DNA of 64,000 nt, taken from Flavobacterium pokkalii (lineage in GTDB: Bacteria > Bacteroidota > Bacteroidia > Flavobacteriales > Flavobacteriaceae). The notes below the pieces were generated by a model, which was not told the DNA's origin, searched no databases, and was given only the letters and a program-made list of their open reading frames with translations. Of the stretch, positions 56,201 through 63,866 are shown in pieces. Location: NCBI RefSeq assembly GCF_014596575.1, contig NZ_NASZ01000003.1, forward strand, positions 62,001 through 126,000. Reading direction: 5' to 3'. How positions within the stretch are numbered: position 1 is the stretch's first letter; the number at the start of each line of letters is the position of its first letter. A program made the position numbers and the translations under genes.

Positions 56201-56830
56201 AGTTTACAAATCCCGACTCAGGGCATAGGTAACTGGTGCTATCCGTTTATCAAACCAGAAATTGACGATTCGGGCTTAAGAAAATTAGCAGGAATTAAAA
56301 ACCAAATTACGAGTCCGCAGGGAGTTCCCTTTGCTACACCTTCGTTGGCTGAAAAAAACATAGCCTTTGTATCCCAATGGGATAATTTCCCAAAAAACAT
56401 CAGTATTCCCCTTTCGGGAAAAGCTTCTCAGGTCTATTTACTGATGGCAGGAACTACCAATCCGATGCAAAGCCGTTTTACCAATGGCGAAATAATTGTA
56501 ACTTACAGCGATGGCAGCAGCGAGAAACTGGAACTAAAAAATCCGGAAAACTGGTGGCCTATTGAGCAGGATTATTATACCGATGGCTATGCATTTACCA
56601 CTAATGCACAAAAACCGCCCAGAGTTTATTTAAAATCAGGAATCATTACCCGAGATTTCAATGACTTCAAAACGATTAAGGGTTTTAGTGATTTTGGTGT
56701 GGAAGGCGGTGCCGGAACGATTCTTGATATTCCATTGGACAAAAATAAAAAACTAAAAAATCTGGAAATCAAAGCCGTTGCTAATGAAGTATTGATTGGA
56801 ATAATGAGTCTAACATTAAAAAGAGACTAA
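53204..56830 (+). CDS. DUF4450-type large secreted putative glycosidase
   Basis: A 1208-residue secreted protein (signal peptide about 1-24). The N-terminal beta region (about 25-290) resembles DUF4450. A middle (alpha/alpha)6-toroid (about 300-720) contains NAWRGAYVADPLGWHDRAKTHF, YDTDGDGLYDAYAAIWASDG and ACPGGFEQLLFQDAIRGELYRDFADP. The C-terminal about 450 residues are beta-rich. The fold suggests a glycoside hydrolase; Bacteroidota homologues occur in pectin PULs but I cannot name a reaction. It lies 79 bp after GH28 and 1 base before the next gene. Confidence 0.75.
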   Translation: MKSKISISLLLLSLSISNLSVQSQNLWHGEKRKIHYSPEGKSFVLQNGTRKFNRALYGSNTAFRVEAGDLPEFSMYMPGMGGNFKLGISNGKNSKWITEATQIKTKYTPGTVAYEIKDALLEKGTLAVQIVALNDSEGFIIKVTANNIPKNSSLFWAFGGASGKKFSRNGDIGGDPESVFYLHPENCINNQYQISKNSFILSYGSESSKKITENNQNLSGIFPDSKVQISSANFLKTPLENWASKVDTAPMLIGQLNEFSKNGDYWLIENIKKVENATQKSLAEKFQKALNQSDVLANRIKVNTPDPYINTLGGALAMAADAIWENPAYLHGAIAWRMYLNAWRGAYVADPLGWHDRAKTHFESYGNSQVIEPESGPVVPDTTRNYARQLEKIGTSMFSSGYISRNPNKNTVAHHYDMNLVFIDQLIRHFKWTGDKDFLKKMWPVISRHLAWEKRNYDTDGDGLYDAYAAIWASDGLGYSGGGVVYTSAYNYYANKMAAELAIIIGEDGSAYAKEAQHIYDAIQKKLWLNNKGTFAEYKDLLGNQLTHDTPGIWSIYHTLDSEVANPFQAYQALKYIDNEIPHIPVQAEGLDKNNLELISTTNWQPYTWSVNNVALAEILHTALAYWQGGQAEKAYQLWESGLIESMYLGACPGGFEQLLFQDAIRGELYRDFADPVGMAGRSLVEGLFGIQPNALKNTLTIQPGLPKSWNEASLEIPDVAFSFERKNNIDIYKITPHFPTKMNLQLVLNATHENISKVIVNGKEVSWKQIEGTVGNPKISIESPYADIYQIEIIWKGEKLEKISSDFSICEGEKLIIKTQKATILEIKDSQSCLEQINQQNHEIAAIAYGLSNKSFFVKLQQKEMIWWEAIDLKINPKIAIVSNEIKADKAILTIKNHSNSSLAGTYVVNQNTKKANTIFEANSEKTIEIPVNQLHSGTNQIELNWDNGTKTKLTFTNWDISSNSKTKWETVSLSTIYNDKITNIFENKYLSPRAQSPSLQIPTQGIGNWCYPFIKPEIDDSGLRKLAGIKNQITSPQGVPFATPSLAEKNIAFVSQWDNFPKNISIPLSGKASQVYLLMAGTTNPMQSRFTNGEIIVTYSDGSSEKLELKNPENWWPIEQDYYTDGYAFTTNAQKPPRVYLKSGIITRDFNDFKTIKGFSDFGVEGGAGTILDIPLDKNKKLKNLEIKAVANEVLIGIMSLTLKRD

Positions 56831-56831
56831 A

Positions 56832-57902
56832 ATGAACAGAAAAGAATTTATAAGCAGTACTTTGCTGGCTTCTCTGGCAGCTATGCTTCCTGTACATGCG
56901 CATGATTTTTTGACTTCTGACAAAGAACCCAAACTTTCAGATTTTGCCAAAAGTTTAACGCCCGTAGGGCGTGCTTTGGAATTTGAGGACTATTACGTTT
57001 GGTGCAATAGTCCCATTGAAGGTCCAGATGGGAAAATTCATGTTTTCTATTCGCGCTGGCCTAAAAGCAAAGGCATGAGCGGATGGATAAACTGTTCAGA
57101 AATTGCACATGCTGTTGCCGATAAACCCGAAGGTCCTTATGAATATGTGAGTACCGTACTTGCACCAAGAGGTCCCGGTTTTTGGGATGCTACTACCTGC
57201 CACAACCCAAGTATCCATTATGTAGATGGAAAATATGCCTTATTCTTTTTAGGAAATTCCAATGGAAAAATGAACACCAAACGCATCGGATTAGCAACCG
57301 CTGATTCCCTTTATGGCCCATGGAAAAGACCGGACGAACCCTTATTACTTCCCGGAAAAGAAGGCGAATGGGATGATTTACTGACTACGAATCCTTCTTT
57401 TATCAAACACAATGGTAAGTATTGGCTATATTACAAATCATTGGACACCGAAGGCTACGTACATCCAAAATTTGAAATCAAAGGCAATCGAAAATACGGT
57501 CTGGCTATTGCTGATTCACTTGAAGGTCCTTATATCAAATACGAAGGCAATCCTGTAGTTGATTTCCATAAAATGGGCAACAACCAACAATGTGAAGATG
57601 CTTATGTTTGGTACGAAAAAGGCAAATTCAAAATGATAGCCCGAGACATGGGTGTTTTTGGTATGGACAAAGGCTTGTACCTGGAATCCAACGATGGTAA
57701 ACATTGGTCGAAACCACAAATTGGCTATCAGGAACTCAGCAAATACATTGAACAACCACCAGCCCCAAAACATTTGAATCGCTATGGAAGAGTGGAAAGA
57801 CCACAACTCTTATTTCAAAACGGAAAACCTACTTATCTGTTTACCGCTTCACAAGGCGGGAAATATAAAACGGCTTCCGCTTTTATTTTTAAAATCAATT
57901 AA
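56832..57902 (+). CDS. Five-bladed beta-propeller glycosidase (GH43/GH117-like)
   Basis: A 356-residue secreted protein with a signal peptide (about 8-24). Repeated blades show DYYVWCNSPIEGPDGKIHVFYSRW, HNPSIHYVDGKYALFF, TTNPSFIKHNGKYWLYYKS and CEDAYVWYEKGKFKMIARD. The layout and acidic residues fit GH43/GH117-type arabinosidase, xylosidase or galactosidase-like enzymes; the exact family is uncertain. It starts 1 base after the DUF4450 gene and ends 10 bp before the next, so all three are co-expressed. Confidence 0.78.
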   Translation: MNRKEFISSTLLASLAAMLPVHAHDFLTSDKEPKLSDFAKSLTPVGRALEFEDYYVWCNSPIEGPDGKIHVFYSRWPKSKGMSGWINCSEIAHAVADKPEGPYEYVSTVLAPRGPGFWDATTCHNPSIHYVDGKYALFFLGNSNGKMNTKRIGLATADSLYGPWKRPDEPLLLPGKEGEWDDLLTTNPSFIKHNGKYWLYYKSLDTEGYVHPKFEIKGNRKYGLAIADSLEGPYIKYEGNPVVDFHKMGNNQQCEDAYVWYEKGKFKMIARDMGVFGMDKGLYLESNDGKHWSKPQIGYQELSKYIEQPPAPKHLNRYGRVERPQLLFQNGKPTYLFTASQGGKYKTASAFIFKIN

Positions 57903-57912
57903 ATTATAATTT

Positions 57913-60045
57913 ATGCAAAAATTATTAATCAGCCTCTCTTTATGTTTGCTGCTAACCACAGCTAAGGCACAGCAAAAAATTGACCGAAAAGCCGTTGTAA
58001 CCAGGCACAATGTCAATATTACCAAAATTGACACCTTAGGTTCTTTATCGGTGGGAAACGGAACTTTTGCTTTTACCGTTGATGCCACCGGATTGCAAAG
58101 TTTTCCCGACTATTATCAGGCGGGAGTCCCTCTGGGAACCCAATCGGAATGGGGATGGGATGCTGTACCGAATACCGAAAATTACAAATTTGAGGAAACC
58201 CTACGAAATTTTGAACAACACGGCAGACAGGTTCCTTATTCTATGCAACAAAAATCGCCGGAACATGCTGCAAAAGCGGTGGAATATTTCCGTGCCAATG
58301 CGCATCGTTTACAGTTGGGGAATTTAGGTTTTGAATTGTACAAAAAAGACGGAACTCTGGCTCAACCATCAGACATAAAAAACATTAAACAAACGCTGAA
58401 TGTATGGACGGGAGAGATTGAAAGTTCTTTCACATTGGAAGGAACTCCGGTAAAAGTATGGACGGCTTCGCATCAGGAAAAAGATGTTATTGGTGTAAAA
58501 GTAGCTTCCGATTTGATGAAAAAAGGACAGCTAAAAATTCGTCTGCGCATTCCTTTCCCAACTATGAAATGGGGCGACAACGGCAACCTTTGGAAAGCCG
58601 ATTTTGCCTATACCAGCACTCTTTCAAACAAAGGTAAAAATGAGGCGATAATCAATCATAAAATGGATTCCATCACCTACAATATTGGTTTAAAATGGAA
58701 AGGAAATGCAAGTATTTCAAAAAAAGAAGCGCATTATTTTCTTTTGACTCCAGCCAAAAGCAACAACTTTGAATTCAGTTGCGAATTTGCTCCGGCTCAT
58801 AAAGGAAATCTAAACATTCCGGATGTTGCGGCGGTTCAATCGAGCAGCATTGCAGGTTGGGAAAAATTCTGGAAAAGTGGCGCAGCTGTTGATTTCTCAA
58901 AATGTACAGATGCCAGAGCTTTCGAATTGGAGCGCAGAATTGTGTTGTCGCAATACCTAACCAAATTGCAATGTACGGGAACAGAACCTCCGCAGGAAAC
59001 CGGATTGACTTTTAACAGCTGGTATGGAAAACCGCACTTGGAAATGCACTGGTGGCACGGCGTACATTTCCCTTTATGGGGAAGAGCCAATCTATTAGAA
59101 AAAAGTCTTCCTTGGTACAATAAAGTGTATGATAATGCCAAAAAAATTGCCGAACGTCAAGGTTTTGATGGCGTAAGATGGCAAAAAATGACCGACCCAG
59201 ATGGTAACGAAGCACCTTCTTCTATTGGAGCTTTATTAATTTGGCAACAGCCTCATTTTATTACTTATGCCGAACTGATGTATCGTGACCATAAAGATAA
59301 AGCCACTTTAGATTTATACAAAAAACGCGTTTTTGCCACTGCCGATTTTATGGCTTCTTTTGCTTATTACAACAAAGAGCAAAAAAGATACATTTTGGGA
59401 CCAGGAGTTATTCCGGCACAGGAACGATTTGTAGCTGCAGATACTTACAATCCAACTTATGAATTGGCCTATTGGAATTGGGCTTTAAATACCGCTTTAG
59501 AATGGAAAAAACGATTGGGTGAACCGGAAGTTGCCAAATGGAAAGACGTGGTAGCTCAATTATCTAAATTACCAATTCAAAATAATGTGTATCTGGCTAC
59601 CGAAAGCGCCACCGATTCTTATATCAATCCGGAATACAAAACCGATCATCCTTCTGTTTTTGGCACATTCGGAATGTTACCAGAAACGACTTTATTGGAC
59701 AAAAAAATCATGCGAAATACTTTTGATTTAATTTGGGACACCTGGTCATGGAAAGAAACTTGGGGCTGGGATTTTCCAATGACAGCCATGACTGCTGCCC
59801 GATTGGGAATGCCCGAAAAAGCAGTTGATGCCTTGTTTATGGAGGTGCAAACCAACACTTATTTGGTTAACGGACACAACTATCAAGAAGGACGTTTGCC
59901 TATTTATTTACCTGGTAATGGTGGAATTCTAACAGCTGTAGCTATGATGTGTGCGGGTTGGGATGGTACTACCGAAAACAATCCGGGTTTCCCAAAAGAT
60001 GGTAAATGGAATGTAAAATGGGAAGGTCTTGAAAAGATGTTTTAA
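57913..60045 (+). CDS. Secreted alpha/alpha-toroid putative glycoside hydrolase
   Basis: A 710-residue secreted protein (signal peptide ending near LTTAKAQ, residue 19). The N-terminal beta-sandwich (about 25-310) has LGSLSVGNGTFAFTVDATGLQSF. The catalytic-like toroid (about 330-690) has WYGKPHLEMHWWHGVHFPLWGR, EAPSSIGALLIWQQPHFI, WKETWGWDFPMTAMTAARLG and YLPGNGGILTAVAMMCAGWDG. This plan is shared with GH65/GH95-like six-hairpin enzymes, but I cannot assign a family. It ends the GH28-led operon before the palindromic repeats. Confidence 0.72.
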   Translation: MQKLLISLSLCLLLTTAKAQQKIDRKAVVTRHNVNITKIDTLGSLSVGNGTFAFTVDATGLQSFPDYYQAGVPLGTQSEWGWDAVPNTENYKFEETLRNFEQHGRQVPYSMQQKSPEHAAKAVEYFRANAHRLQLGNLGFELYKKDGTLAQPSDIKNIKQTLNVWTGEIESSFTLEGTPVKVWTASHQEKDVIGVKVASDLMKKGQLKIRLRIPFPTMKWGDNGNLWKADFAYTSTLSNKGKNEAIINHKMDSITYNIGLKWKGNASISKKEAHYFLLTPAKSNNFEFSCEFAPAHKGNLNIPDVAAVQSSSIAGWEKFWKSGAAVDFSKCTDARAFELERRIVLSQYLTKLQCTGTEPPQETGLTFNSWYGKPHLEMHWWHGVHFPLWGRANLLEKSLPWYNKVYDNAKKIAERQGFDGVRWQKMTDPDGNEAPSSIGALLIWQQPHFITYAELMYRDHKDKATLDLYKKRVFATADFMASFAYYNKEQKRYILGPGVIPAQERFVAADTYNPTYELAYWNWALNTALEWKKRLGEPEVAKWKDVVAQLSKLPIQNNVYLATESATDSYINPEYKTDHPSVFGTFGMLPETTLLDKKIMRNTFDLIWDTWSWKETWGWDFPMTAMTAARLGMPEKAVDALFMEVQTNTYLVNGHNYQEGRLPIYLPGNGGILTAVAMMCAGWDGTTENNPGFPKDGKWNVKWEGLEKMF

Positions 60046-60070
60046 AGGGTAACTTCTTTCATATATAGAA

Positions 60071-60162
60071 AAGCCACCCCGCCCGTTGGGCACCCCTCCA
60101 AAGGAGGGGAAGTCTCGTAATTTCCCCTCCTTTGGAGGGGTGCCTGAAAGGCGGGGTGGTTT
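60071..60162. repeat. REP/BIME-like long palindromic element
   Basis: Two arms of about 41 bp (60071-60111 and 60121-60162) are inverted copies with only a short mismatched patch. Each arm contains its own palindrome, CCCCTCC-AAA-GGAGGGG. The GC content is far above the surroundings. Nested symmetry and position between operons are typical of Bacteroidota REP-like sequences spread by REP-associated transposases; it may also terminate or stabilise transcripts. No transposase lies in the window. Confidence 0.75.
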
Positions 60163-60294
60163 ATTTGCTATTGCTTATGTTAATTACATTAAGCTTTAGC
60201 CGAATGAAACTAAATCCTGAGAGTTTTTAATTCTCAGTATTTTTTGTTTAAAAAAAGTATACATCAATTGTAATAAAATCATTGTTGCTTATGA

Positions 60295-60520
60295 GATTCA
60301 AACGTCCTTAGCTGCCGCAGTCGAGTGTCAAATGTTTGAAGAAAGCGTAAAAAGAAAAGCTGTCTGAGCGCAGCGAGTGCTGCCTCTTTTAGCATTCGAA
60401 AACCAATTTGACCGACGAGGAAGCGCAAGACTTGAAATCAAAGATTCATGAATACAGAAAAACAATAAAAGTGCATGAATATTTTTTTGTTTCTTTTTTG
60501 ATCAAGCAAAAAAGAAAATT
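60295..60520. repeat. Composite dispersed noncoding element
   Basis: About 225 bp with a base composition unlike the flanks. It holds a 7-bp inverted repeat TTCAAAC/GTTTGAA (60297-60303 and 60334-60340), G/C-rich strings such as GAGCGCAGCGAGTGCTG and CGACGAGGAAGCGCAAG, and ends in a perfect 11-bp inverted repeat TTTCTTTTTTG/CAAAAAAGAAA (60490-60500 and 60507-60517). From memory, similar strings recur in intergenic regions of Flavobacterium genomes. No ORF covers it. Confidence 0.5.
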
Positions 60521-60667
60521 ACAATTTATCATTTTGAACAAACTTACATCGTTAGCTTCATAAAGAGATAATCTCTTTTTTTACAAAAAAGACTTTAACT
60601 CTTTAAACTTTTTCCCTTATTCACAGTCTAATACCCTTTAACCAATTAACCCAACCCTAAAACCATA

Positions 60668-62515
60668 ATGAAAAAATTCCTCTTAGTAATACTCCTAATT
60701 CAGACCAACAGCTTTTTGCTATTCAGTCAAAGACAAATGGAATCCTTAGACCGTGGACTAATTGCTGTAAAAGAAAACAATCATTTCTACATTAGCTGGC
60801 GTGTTCTGGGCACAGACCCTGATAATGTAACTTTTAATTTGTATCGAAAAAGTAGCAACAAAACCGCAGTTAAAGTAAATGAAAAACCAATTACAGGTGC
60901 AACCAACCTGATCGATGAAAAAGCGAATCCCGCCGAAGAAAATACCTGGTTTGTAAAAACAGTGCTGAATGACGTTGAAAAAGAAGCCAAAGGAAGTTTT
61001 AGCCTGGCAGCCAATAGTCCTGATAAAAACTATTTATCCATTCCGTTAAAAGCCATTCCGGGCTATGCTCCCAACGATTGCTCGGTAGGAGATTTAGACG
61101 GAGACGGCCGTTATGAACTTGTGGTTCACATGACCGGAAAAGGAGCCGACAATTCGTTTACCGGATTGACTGATCCTCCTATTTTTCAGGCTTATACCTT
61201 AGAAGGGAAATTTTTATGGGAAATTAATTTGGGCAAAAACATTCGCGAAGGCGCTCATTACACTCAATTTATGGTTTACGATTTAGACGGTGACGGCATA
61301 GCTGAATTCGTTTGTAAAACCGCCGATGGAACAACAGATAATGCCCAAAATGTAGTAGGAGATGCCACCAAAGACTGGAGAGATTTGAATCCGAAATCAG
61401 GGACTTTTGGGAAAATTTTACAAGGACCGGAATACCTTTCGGTTTTTGACGGAAAAACAGGAAATTTAGTAACTACCGTGCCTTACATTCCCGAAAGAGG
61501 GAATATCGGAGCTTGGGGCGGGAAAGGCGGCAACGGAAAAAATGACAACACCGGAAACCGTGTCGATCGTTTTACGGCTTGTGTGGCTTACTTGGACGGC
61601 ATACACCCAAGTGTGGTTATGTGTCGCGGTTATTACGGTCGCATCGTAATAGCAGCCTGGGATTTTAAAGATAAAAAACTGACTTCGCGATGGGTTTTTG
61701 ATACCAAAGACGGCAGTAATCCTTATTCCGGAATGGGCAATCACGGACTCTCGGTTGCCGATGTGGATAATGATGGCAAAGACGAAATCATCTTTGGTTC
61801 AATGGTGGTTGATGACGATGGAAAAGGATTGTACACTACCGGATTTCGTCATGGCGATGCGCTTCATGTAAGCGATTTAGATCCTGAAATTCCGGGTCAG
61901 GAAGTTTTTGGCGTTCACGAAATCGAAGAAGGCACTAAAGGTCCGGGTGTGGCTTTGTTTTCGGCTGCGGATGGAAAAGTATTGTTTACCGCCGCTCCCA
62001 ATGAAGATGTAGGTCGTGGCGTTGCCGATAATATCGATACCACAAGAGTGGGTGCCCAAATGTGGTGGTCCGGTTCCAGAGGATTGTATGACATCAAAGG
62101 GAACCGCATTGGGGATGCACCCCGTTCTACCAATTTCTTAATTTATTGGGATGGCGATGCTTCGAGAGAAATTCTAAATTCCAATTATATTGACAAATAC
62201 GGCAAAGGACGCCTATTCACTGCCGAAGGTGCCCGTTCTAATAATGGCTCAAAATCCACTCCTGCCCTTTCGGCTGATATTTTAGGCGACTGGAGAGAAG
62301 AACTCATTTTAAGAAGTAACGACAACAGCGAATTGCGTATTTATTCTACCACGATTCCAACTACAATCAGGCAATACACCCTAATGCACGATTCGCAATA
62401 CCGACTGGCAATTGCCTGGCAAAATGTAGGTTACAACCAGCCACCACATACCAGTTTTTATATGGGAACCGGAATGAAAGCCGCTCCAAAGCCGAATATT
62501 AAATTGGCACCTTAA
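60668..62515 (+). CDS. PL11 rhamnogalacturonan lyase
   Basis: A 615-residue secreted lyase (signal peptide about 1-20) that cleaves the rhamnogalacturonan-I backbone by beta-elimination. An N-terminal beta domain (SLDRGLIAVKENNHFYISWRVLGTDP) is followed by the eight-bladed propeller with repeated calcium-type motifs DLDGDGRYELVV, DLDGDGIAEFVCK and DVDNDGKDEIIFG. DALHVSDLDPEIPGQEVFGVHE and ADILGDWREELILRS are family hallmarks. Its unsaturated products are the substrates expected for the GH105 enzyme upstream. It stands alone between the repeats and a strong terminator. Confidence 0.95.
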   Translation: MKKFLLVILLIQTNSFLLFSQRQMESLDRGLIAVKENNHFYISWRVLGTDPDNVTFNLYRKSSNKTAVKVNEKPITGATNLIDEKANPAEENTWFVKTVLNDVEKEAKGSFSLAANSPDKNYLSIPLKAIPGYAPNDCSVGDLDGDGRYELVVHMTGKGADNSFTGLTDPPIFQAYTLEGKFLWEINLGKNIREGAHYTQFMVYDLDGDGIAEFVCKTADGTTDNAQNVVGDATKDWRDLNPKSGTFGKILQGPEYLSVFDGKTGNLVTTVPYIPERGNIGAWGGKGGNGKNDNTGNRVDRFTACVAYLDGIHPSVVMCRGYYGRIVIAAWDFKDKKLTSRWVFDTKDGSNPYSGMGNHGLSVADVDNDGKDEIIFGSMVVDDDGKGLYTTGFRHGDALHVSDLDPEIPGQEVFGVHEIEEGTKGPGVALFSAADGKVLFTAAPNEDVGRGVADNIDTTRVGAQMWWSGSRGLYDIKGNRIGDAPRSTNFLIYWDGDASREILNSNYIDKYGKGRLFTAEGARSNNGSKSTPALSADILGDWREELILRSNDNSELRIYSTTIPTTIRQYTLMHDSQYRLAIAWQNVGYNQPPHTSFYMGTGMKAAPKPNIKLAP

Positions 62516-62538
62516 ACCTTTATCTTAGATATATTTTT

Positions 62539-62567
62539 AAAAAGCACAGCTAACTCTGTGCTTTTTT
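62539..62567 (+). terminator. Terminator after PL11
   Basis: An 11-bp stem AAAAAGCACAG/CTGTGCTTTTT with a six-base loop, running into six T at 62562-62567. Confidence 0.9.
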
Positions 62568-62610
62568 GTGAGAAAATTATAGAGTATCATAAAATTCATA
62601 TCTTTACAAA

Positions 62611-63498
62611 ATGAAAATTGTATATATACCGTCAAAAATTACTTCAGATGTTAATGGTTATGAATTACTTTTACGACTTCAAAGTGATTTATCCCATTTT
62701 ATTGGAGAAGACATTCATATAAGCTTTAAAAATGTTTATTGGTTTGAAGCAAATCTAGTTGCTATTCTTGGGGCAATTATTGAAGATTTAGAAAATAGAC
62801 ATAATAGAGTAAAAATTATCGATGCTGAGTACTTTAGATTAAAAAATGATATTTTGTTTAGAAACGGTTTTTTTCCTCAGTATGGAATTACTTCTTCAAG
62901 CTTATTTAGCAGTAGTACGCAAATCCCATACATGAAATTTAAAGAACATGAACCGCAACTTTATAATGACTATATTCAATCGGAACTACTTGATAACAAA
63001 GATTTCCCAAGACATTCTGAAAAGCTTGGAGGAGAGATAAAGCGTAATATTTTTGAATTATTTGAAAATGCTCGAACACATGGAAAATGTAAACATATAC
63101 ATACTTGTGGTCAATTTTATCCAACTAGAAAGAAATTACACATAACAATTGTTGACACTGGACAAACCATTGTCAATAATGTAAAGGATTTTTTAAAAAA
63201 GGACATGAAATCTTCTGAATATATAGATTGGGCTATGGAAACAGGAAACACTACAAAAGTTGGAAACATACCCGGTGGATTAGGTCTAGGTTTAATTTTC
63301 GAATTTATAAATTTAAATAAAGGGAAAATACAAGTTGTTTCATCTAATGGTTATTGGGAATTAAGAGAAGGAAAAATTAGCAAACATGACTTAAATTTTA
63401 GTTTCAGAGGAACCATTGCAAATCTTGAATTTGATTTAACAGAAAATAACCATTATAGTTTAGCTGATGAAGTGCCTCAATTCGATATTATTTTCTAA
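62611..63498 (+). CDS. GHKL ATPase with N-terminal STAS-like region
   Basis: A 295-residue soluble protein. The first about 105 residues resemble a STAS-like fold (ISFKNVYWFEANLVAILGAIIEDLENRHNRVKIID). A GHKL ATP-binding domain follows: N box ELFENARTH with Asn153, G1 box VDTGQT with Asp182, and G2 box GGLGLGL (about 222-228). There is no HisKA domain, phospho-acceptor His or membrane segment, so it is not a usual sensor kinase; it is closer to SpoIIAB/RsbW-type ATPases. It is followed by a STAS-like gene and a PIN gene and is preceded by a PL11 terminator. The region is AT-richer than the PUL. Confidence 0.85.
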   Translation: MKIVYIPSKITSDVNGYELLLRLQSDLSHFIGEDIHISFKNVYWFEANLVAILGAIIEDLENRHNRVKIIDAEYFRLKNDILFRNGFFPQYGITSSSLFSSSTQIPYMKFKEHEPQLYNDYIQSELLDNKDFPRHSEKLGGEIKRNIFELFENARTHGKCKHIHTCGQFYPTRKKLHITIVDTGQTIVNNVKDFLKKDMKSSEYIDWAMETGNTTKVGNIPGGLGLGLIFEFINLNKGKIQVVSSNGYWELREGKISKHDLNFSFRGTIANLEFDLTENNHYSLADEVPQFDIIF

Positions 63499-63515
63499 CT
63501 TTGAAAAAAAATATA

Positions 63516-63866
63516 ATGCAATTAAGAATAATAGATATAATAAAGACGAACTTTGCCGTCACAACTGATGATGGTGATAGAATATTTGATTTATTAGATC
63601 AAAATTTTTCAAAAAAAAACCCAGTAATTCTTGACTTTGAAGGAATTACACTAATGACAACTGCTTTTTTAAATTCTTCAATAGGACAATTATATAGTAA
63701 TAATAAATATTCAAGTGAGTTTCTAAATAGTAACTTAAAGATAGTAAACGTCCAAGAACAAGACAGATCTTTATTTGCCATAGTTGTTAAACGAGCGAAA
63801 GAATATTTTGCTGACCGACAAGGTTTTGAAAGAAACACAAGTGATTCGATTTATGGCAGCGACTAA
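63516..63866 (+). CDS. DUF4325 STAS-like protein
   Basis: A 116-residue protein whose core PVILDFEGITLMTTAFLNSSIGQLY is typical of the STAS-like DUF4325 family. STAS proteins are partners and often substrates of SpoIIAB-like GHKL ATPases. The Ser-Ser in LNSSIGQ lies where STAS anti-anti-sigma proteins carry their phosphorylated Ser. An in-frame TTG at 63501 is an alternative start, only 2 bases after the ATPase stop. The end overlaps the next gene by 14 bases. Confidence 0.8.
   Translation: MQLRIIDIIKTNFAVTTDDGDRIFDLLDQNFSKKNPVILDFEGITLMTTAFLNSSIGQLYSNNKYSSEFLNSNLKIVNVQEQDRSLFAIVVKRAKEYFADRQGFERNTSDSIYGSD

Larger units (their letters stand above)
60046..60667. other. Noncoding region with two dispersed repeats before PL11
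   Basis: A 622-bp gap with a long palindromic element (60071-60162), about 130 bp of plain AT-rich DNA, a composite G/C-richer element (60295-60520) and an AT-rich leader of about 150 bp before PL11. I found no CAGGA direct repeat, no clear -7 box and no supported gene. Confidence 0.65.

Noticed and set aside
60046..60667. CRISPR array or tRNA in the repeat-rich gap
   Set aside because: The repeats are inverted and not regularly spaced, and no cloverleaf can be drawn.
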